A stretch of DNA of 64,000 nucleotides, taken from the NCBI RefSeq assembly GCF_022581195.2, contig NC_061462.1, forward strand, positions 7,502,001 through 7,566,000. Reading direction: 5' to 3'. The notes beneath the pieces are model-generated. The model searched no databases, had not been told where the DNA came from, and saw only the letters and a list, made by a program, of their open reading frames with translations. Made by a program: the position numbers and the translations under genes. The stretch comes from Helicoverpa zea (taxonomy: Eukaryota; Arthropoda; Insecta; Lepidoptera; Noctuidae). This document shows positions 60,060 through 64,000 of this stretch, one piece after another (within the stretch, counting starts at the first letter, position 1; every line of letters begins with the position of its first letter).

Positions 60060-61225
60060 TTGAAAGATATACTTACCTACTAGTTTTTTGTTTGTATGAA
60101 AGCTTCTACAGTCACTTTGGTCATGATTTAATGAAAGCCAATGAAATCATTTGACTGACTCCATTTATTTTCAGAAAACATGATGTACCTAAGTACCTAC
60201 AGGTTAGATAAGATAGATATACAGATAGATATAGGCTTATAGATTCAAAAATTACTAAGTATATGAGCTTAGTTTTCAAATATTAGTTGATTGTAGAACA
60301 ATGTTTTATTTCACAAACGTTTGTTTTCAAAATATGTATCTATAGAATTTCGATTCCAATACCTGTCTTTCATGGTAATTCACGAACATTAGGTTTTGTT
60401 TATTTCGGAAGTTAAAAAACACAGTCTCGTCCATTGTAAAAAAGTAAATAAAACACTTAGATGAAAGAAAACGAAACGGTAGCAATTGTCGGTCGAAAAA
60501 AAATATAACAAAGTATTGTTTACCTGTATTATGAATTGGGACACCTTTTTATGAATACAGAAAGTGAAATCTAGTTGAATTCAATTTTGACTTTTTGTCA
60601 AAAGTGAAAGCGAAGGCGGCGATTTTTTTTAACTTTTGTAAGAAAAAGAAAAAAAAAAACAGAAATTAGGTTATTATTTTATTTTATTGCCACTGAGTTT
60701 GAAGTGTTTTTACAAGGCACTTGCCTTAAAAATACACGTCTCAGAAGAGATGTTAAAATTGATTGGGAATTATTTGCAATTAAAGTTTTTAATAAACTAA
60801 TTTCACCGATGTTCTTTAACTTCTATATTTGCTCGCTGAAATTCCTGGCACACAAAACTAGTTTTTTAATCAATATTTATTTACAATCAAACTTTTGTTT
60901 GGCATAAAAAATGTTACCAATAAAATTCTTCTCGCTCCCGCTTATGTTTGCACCACGTGCCAACCCACACTTCGCTCGAAGTAGTTAGTAGCCGAGCATG
61001 AAGGTACAGTACAGCCACAATTATTCCCACTACTATACATGCTAAAGCCTTCGTAGGATGTGCAGAATGCAAATACTTACTACCAACTTTTGTTTTTGTT
61101 CGGACCCCTTTGTTTTGTCTGAAACTGTTCGTGTTGGGAACGTTGAAGTTTGGGATATTTTGTTCCTTGCAGACATTTTGATTTCAAATGCTTTGTATGT
61201 GTTTTTGTTTTTAGTATAGATTTTA
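60060..61225. other. AT-rich non-coding DNA
   Basis: No feature recognised. The 67-codon frame at 60704 is compositionally chance-like. Confidence 0.45.
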
Positions 61226-61254
61226 TATTATTTATTTTTTTTTATTTTATTTAT

Positions 61255-62642
61255 TTATTTATTCCTTTAATTCAGGCAACTAAGGCCCATAGCACATACA
61301 ATACATAAACAATAATTAACATTACAATAATAATAAACTAATACATACAAAAGTAAAAAACAATTAAAACTAAGTGTTGACACGAGTAGGCGGTGTCGTG
61401 TTGCACTGCGCGGTGTCACGTAGTCTTCCGCGGAATCGCCGGAAAACGACACCTTTCGGCCAAAACTGTTCTTGGAACATGTCGAGATGCTGAGTCGGAA
61501 CACGCACCACAAACGATTTAGAATTCGTGTTGTGTCTCGGCTCTAACTTCTCGACTCTCAATGTCCAGTTGGTCTTCACACGTATATACTCCACGATCTC
61601 CTCGACCTTCGTGGAGTGATGCAGACGCGAAACATACAGCTGCGTCGTAGGTATTGCGGGACGCAACAGCATGTTCGGACCCGTCAATGCAGTTCCGCAT
61701 CGGTTTCGACTAGATGGCTTCTTCTTTTTCCTCTCCACCTTGATGAAACCATCTGCATCAGCCGTCCCTTTGCCAGGTTCAAGATGAACCGAGCCTTGGG
61801 TTACTTCGGGGAGACTCTGGGCTCCCACAATAGCCTTGGTTAGCCGTTGAACGGGATCTTTCTTTACGGCAGCCGAGTAAACACGTCTAGGCTTCGACGT
61901 GCTTGCATTTATCGGCGTCCCGACGGCAGGAGACGCGGAGGGGGCGGGGCACAGTTTAGCATCACTAGCAGTGGCGACCGGCGACGAGTGCAATTTTGCT
62001 GACGCGGCGCTCAGCGGCGATGCGTTGGCCTGTCCGTGGCGTGTGTTGTCGCTGTTGGCAGGCGCGTGTGACCTACATTCACAATTACGTAATGCTACTA
62101 CTTCACTGCGTAGATCACTGATGATAGATTGCGATGCTTCCAGCTTCAACTGCAGCTCGACCAGGCTAGACCTCATACTCGTGATGTCTTTTAGGAGCCT
62201 GGTGACGTCGACGTGGTCAAACGTGACCGGGGGCAGCTTACGCAACTCCTTTGCCACGAAAGTTGGTACGTCCTCTGGGTCGGTCTCCTTCAATACTTTA
62301 ATTATATCTTGGAGACTCCTCTCTCCCTTTTCATCCCTCCTGCGGGACGGCATTCGATCTGCCATAAGCAGAGTCTCGTACAGCAGCGTCTTGGCGCTGC
62401 GTATCTCCGCCTCAGTGAAGTTTGAGGTGCAGATCTGGGTCACACTGACCTCATCCATGACGTCCAGCTGGTACTGCAGGAACGCCAGGACCTCGTTCGC
62501 CACGAGTTCTTCGGAACGCATGGTGTGAAAAAATATGCGGCGACGGCTGACGCCGCGCTCGGCCGAAATTATGAATAATAATTTCTGCGTACGGTGCAGG
62601 CGCGTCCGATGTCAACGCTAGTACGCGATGCACTCCACTCAT
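61255..62642 (-). mobile_element. LINE-derived unit carrying only ORF1
   Basis: On the minus strand it has a GC-rich leader (from about 62642, GAGTGGAGTGCATCGCGTAC), one ORF (62521-61370), then about 100 bp of 3'UTR with GGGCCTTAGTTGCCTGAATT and an AAATAAATAAATAAATAAAA tail. No ORF2 (endonuclease/RT) is present between ORF1 and the tail. The 3' end matches the solo fragment at 1535-1605. It is either an internally deleted CR1/Jockey-like LINE or a gag-only non-autonomous family comparable to mammalian HAL1. Confidence 0.75.
61370..62521 (-). CDS. LINE ORF1 protein (nucleic-acid-binding), intact
   Basis: 383 residues from a genuine ATG (62519-62521) to a stop at 61370-61372. Residues 1-115 form a helical domain with MDEVSVTQICTSNFTEAEI and LPPVTFDHVDVTRLLKDI, recognisable from many lepidopteran LINE ORF1s. 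Residues 108-146 are leucine-rich and probably coiled-coil (trimer or dimer). 150-290 is a Ser/Ala/Pro-rich linker with a basic KVERKKKKPSSRNR patch at 261-274. 294-366 is an RRM-like fold (TTQLYVSRLH, SFVVRVPTQHLDMF, WPKGVVFRRFRGRL). ORF1p binds element RNA in cytoplasmic particles. The frame is uninterrupted. Host domestication cannot be excluded, but the attached LINE tail argues for a mobile copy. Confidence 0.8.
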   Translation of the reverse strand: MRSEELVANEVLAFLQYQLDVMDEVSVTQICTSNFTEAEIRSAKTLLYETLLMADRMPSRRRDEKGERSLQDIIKVLKETDPEDVPTFVAKELRKLPPVTFDHVDVTRLLKDITSMRSSLVELQLKLEASQSIISDLRSEVVALRNCECRSHAPANSDNTRHGQANASPLSAASAKLHSSPVATASDAKLCPAPSASPAVGTPINASTSKPRRVYSAAVKKDPVQRLTKAIVGAQSLPEVTQGSVHLEPGKGTADADGFIKVERKKKKPSSRNRCGTALTGPNMLLRPAIPTTQLYVSRLHHSTKVEEIVEYIRVKTNWTLRVEKLEPRHNTNSKSFVVRVPTQHLDMFQEQFWPKGVVFRRFRGRLRDTAQCNTTPPTRVNT

Positions 62643-64000
62643 TAGACTGAAAAGAAATATGAAGCGCCTTTATATATGGTTGATCTATTTTGCTTCTTGC
62701 ACTACATGCCTACATAAGCTCATAATTAAATGTAGAAGTAAATCAAGAGCAAAGCAAGAATAATAAATATTTGTATTACCTTAAGTCCTGTAAAAATTCC
62801 TGGACATTTTACGAGTGTCTGGCTGTTGACCATCATATTAACACATACCTAACGGTTGTACCAAAGAAAACACATAGAATACAACGGACACACTCATCAT
62901 AAACAATACGTGCTCTCGCAGATTATCTTCTCATAACACAAACTTATTCCGGGCGTCGTGTTGTCTGTCGCATTATGTAAATACATGTTTTAATCTTCTC
63001 GAAGACAATCCCATAGAGCATCGGGCTAATAATGCCCGCTCAATGCAAGTCACGGATGAAACCAATATCGGGAATAAGGACGTAGATTAGAAAAACATGT
63101 AAATAAGGATCTGATGTAGGGATAGCAGCTTTCGTATGTACGTCACATAGACGTTCTGAAAGAGATTGATTCTATTAACATGTTTACGTAGGGCTCCCCA
63201 ACTTGTGAGTAACTTACCCAAAAATTTCATTACATTAAAGTGTAACGTGAGAAACAGGCAGCAAAGGGTTTCCTAATTTTCATATTATAGAGATAAAGAG
63301 GAACTGAATCTAAATGCGACTGTTAATGCTCCATACAGACTTAATGTAAATAAATTTGAATAAACGTCATGTAAGAAGATATCTATGTAATTACAGTAAT
63401 GTAGCTAACGACTAACTTATCGAATATGATGATAGAGGTGTCAAACTTATCGAGTGGGAATAGTAAATATACAGATTAAGCAAGCCTGTCGAATATCCAA
63501 CAATAATAGTCTATAATATATCGATTTCATAAGATATTTAATATATGAATCAAATAAAGTGTGAACTTGCCATAAAAAGTTGTGAATTTCAATAAGACCT
63601 CGTTGACCTTTCGTGTTCAATCGATACTCATATTGCTAAAAATGAGCAGCAACTTTTAGTAAACATTTCAGAATAAGACTGGAATCAATAAATAAATATG
63701 ATGTGTACGAAAACAAGCTGAAAGCCCGTCGAATCACAAGAAAGTACATCTATCAGAATAAAACCAAAGCATAATTGGATGAGATTATGGGATCTCAACA
63801 ACATGGGGTGTTTATCGCGAGCTTTTCTTAATAAAGTTCAATGATATCAACTTACGTAGATTTCTATGCTAATGTAACAACTCTTGCTCTTGTAAAATAT
63901 TATAATATTTTCGTCGTTGGACTAAAAGAAATGAGGAGAATCGCAAGAATTTTCACCCCGTATTAGCATTAAAATTTTTTTCTTTGTTTGTGCTCGACGA
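62643..64000. other. AT-rich non-coding DNA
   Basis: No gene, RNA or repeat recognised up to the end of the window. Confidence 0.45.

Noticed and set aside
61899..62528. 209-codon plus-strand frame opposite the LINE ORF1
   Set aside because: A Ser/Leu-rich antisense shadow. The minus frame has recognisable ORF1 motifs and the LINE tail.
1..64000. CRISPR array, operons, rRNA genes or viral integrations
   Set aside because: None seen. The repeats present are eukaryotic interspersed, tandem or inverted repeats, and the sequence context is insect nuclear DNA.

Overview
The window is eukaryotic nuclear DNA from an insect, most likely a moth or butterfly (Lepidoptera). It is AT-rich and full of 'TAGGTA/TACCTA' words. 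It carries interspersed repeats I recognise as typical of Lepidoptera: a tRNA-headed SINE, fragments of the 'TTCGCCCGCGTGG ... GTAGCCTATG' family, an R1-clade LINE, an RTE-clade LINE and a LINE ORF1 of a lepidopteran type. No host protein-coding gene can be named. Long reading frames are rare, and every one I recognise belongs to a retrotransposon. The rest reads as a long intron or gene-poor intergenic region with scattered GC-richer, non-coding islands, as expected of regulatory DNA around a developmental gene. That last point is inference.

Layout. 1-5000: AT-rich DNA with repeat fragments, a three-armed foldback element (1627-2341) and a nested stem element (4769-4994). 5900-6101: a candidate promoter and non-coding first exon. 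6100-12600: unremarkable AT-rich DNA with GC-richer islands near 10000-11200, one holding a decayed tRNA-like sequence. 12677-16478: a cluster of short TGACGAGTATTGG-like motifs split by an RTE-clade LINE remnant (about 13700-15857). 16500-21700: islands, including a TATA-containing segment followed by a 54-codon ORF (20117-20363). 22708-23375: three tandem units of about 250 bp. 25868-27620: a 5'-truncated R1-clade LINE on the minus strand with its frame intact and a poly(A) tail. 28200-29250: a homeodomain-site island and a candidate 207-bp exon. 30395-31780: a repeat cluster with a CTGA microsatellite, a small TIR element and a near-perfect palindrome with 155-bp arms. 33900-37500: a run of GC-richer non-coding islands. 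46644-47143: a 5'-truncated LINE. 52192-52463: the SINE. 57364-57503: a second candidate promoter. 59242-59544: a MITE. 59865-60024 (minus): a candidate exon. 61255-62642 (minus): a LINE-derived unit holding only ORF1.

No operon-like organisation exists here. The recognisable coding sequences are independent mobile-element insertions. The items most worth a second look are the large palindrome, the tandem repeats that each carry a CncC/Maf-like site, the dispersed motif array, the ORF1-only LINE unit, and three or four orphan exons or promoters that may belong to a gene lying mostly outside the window.
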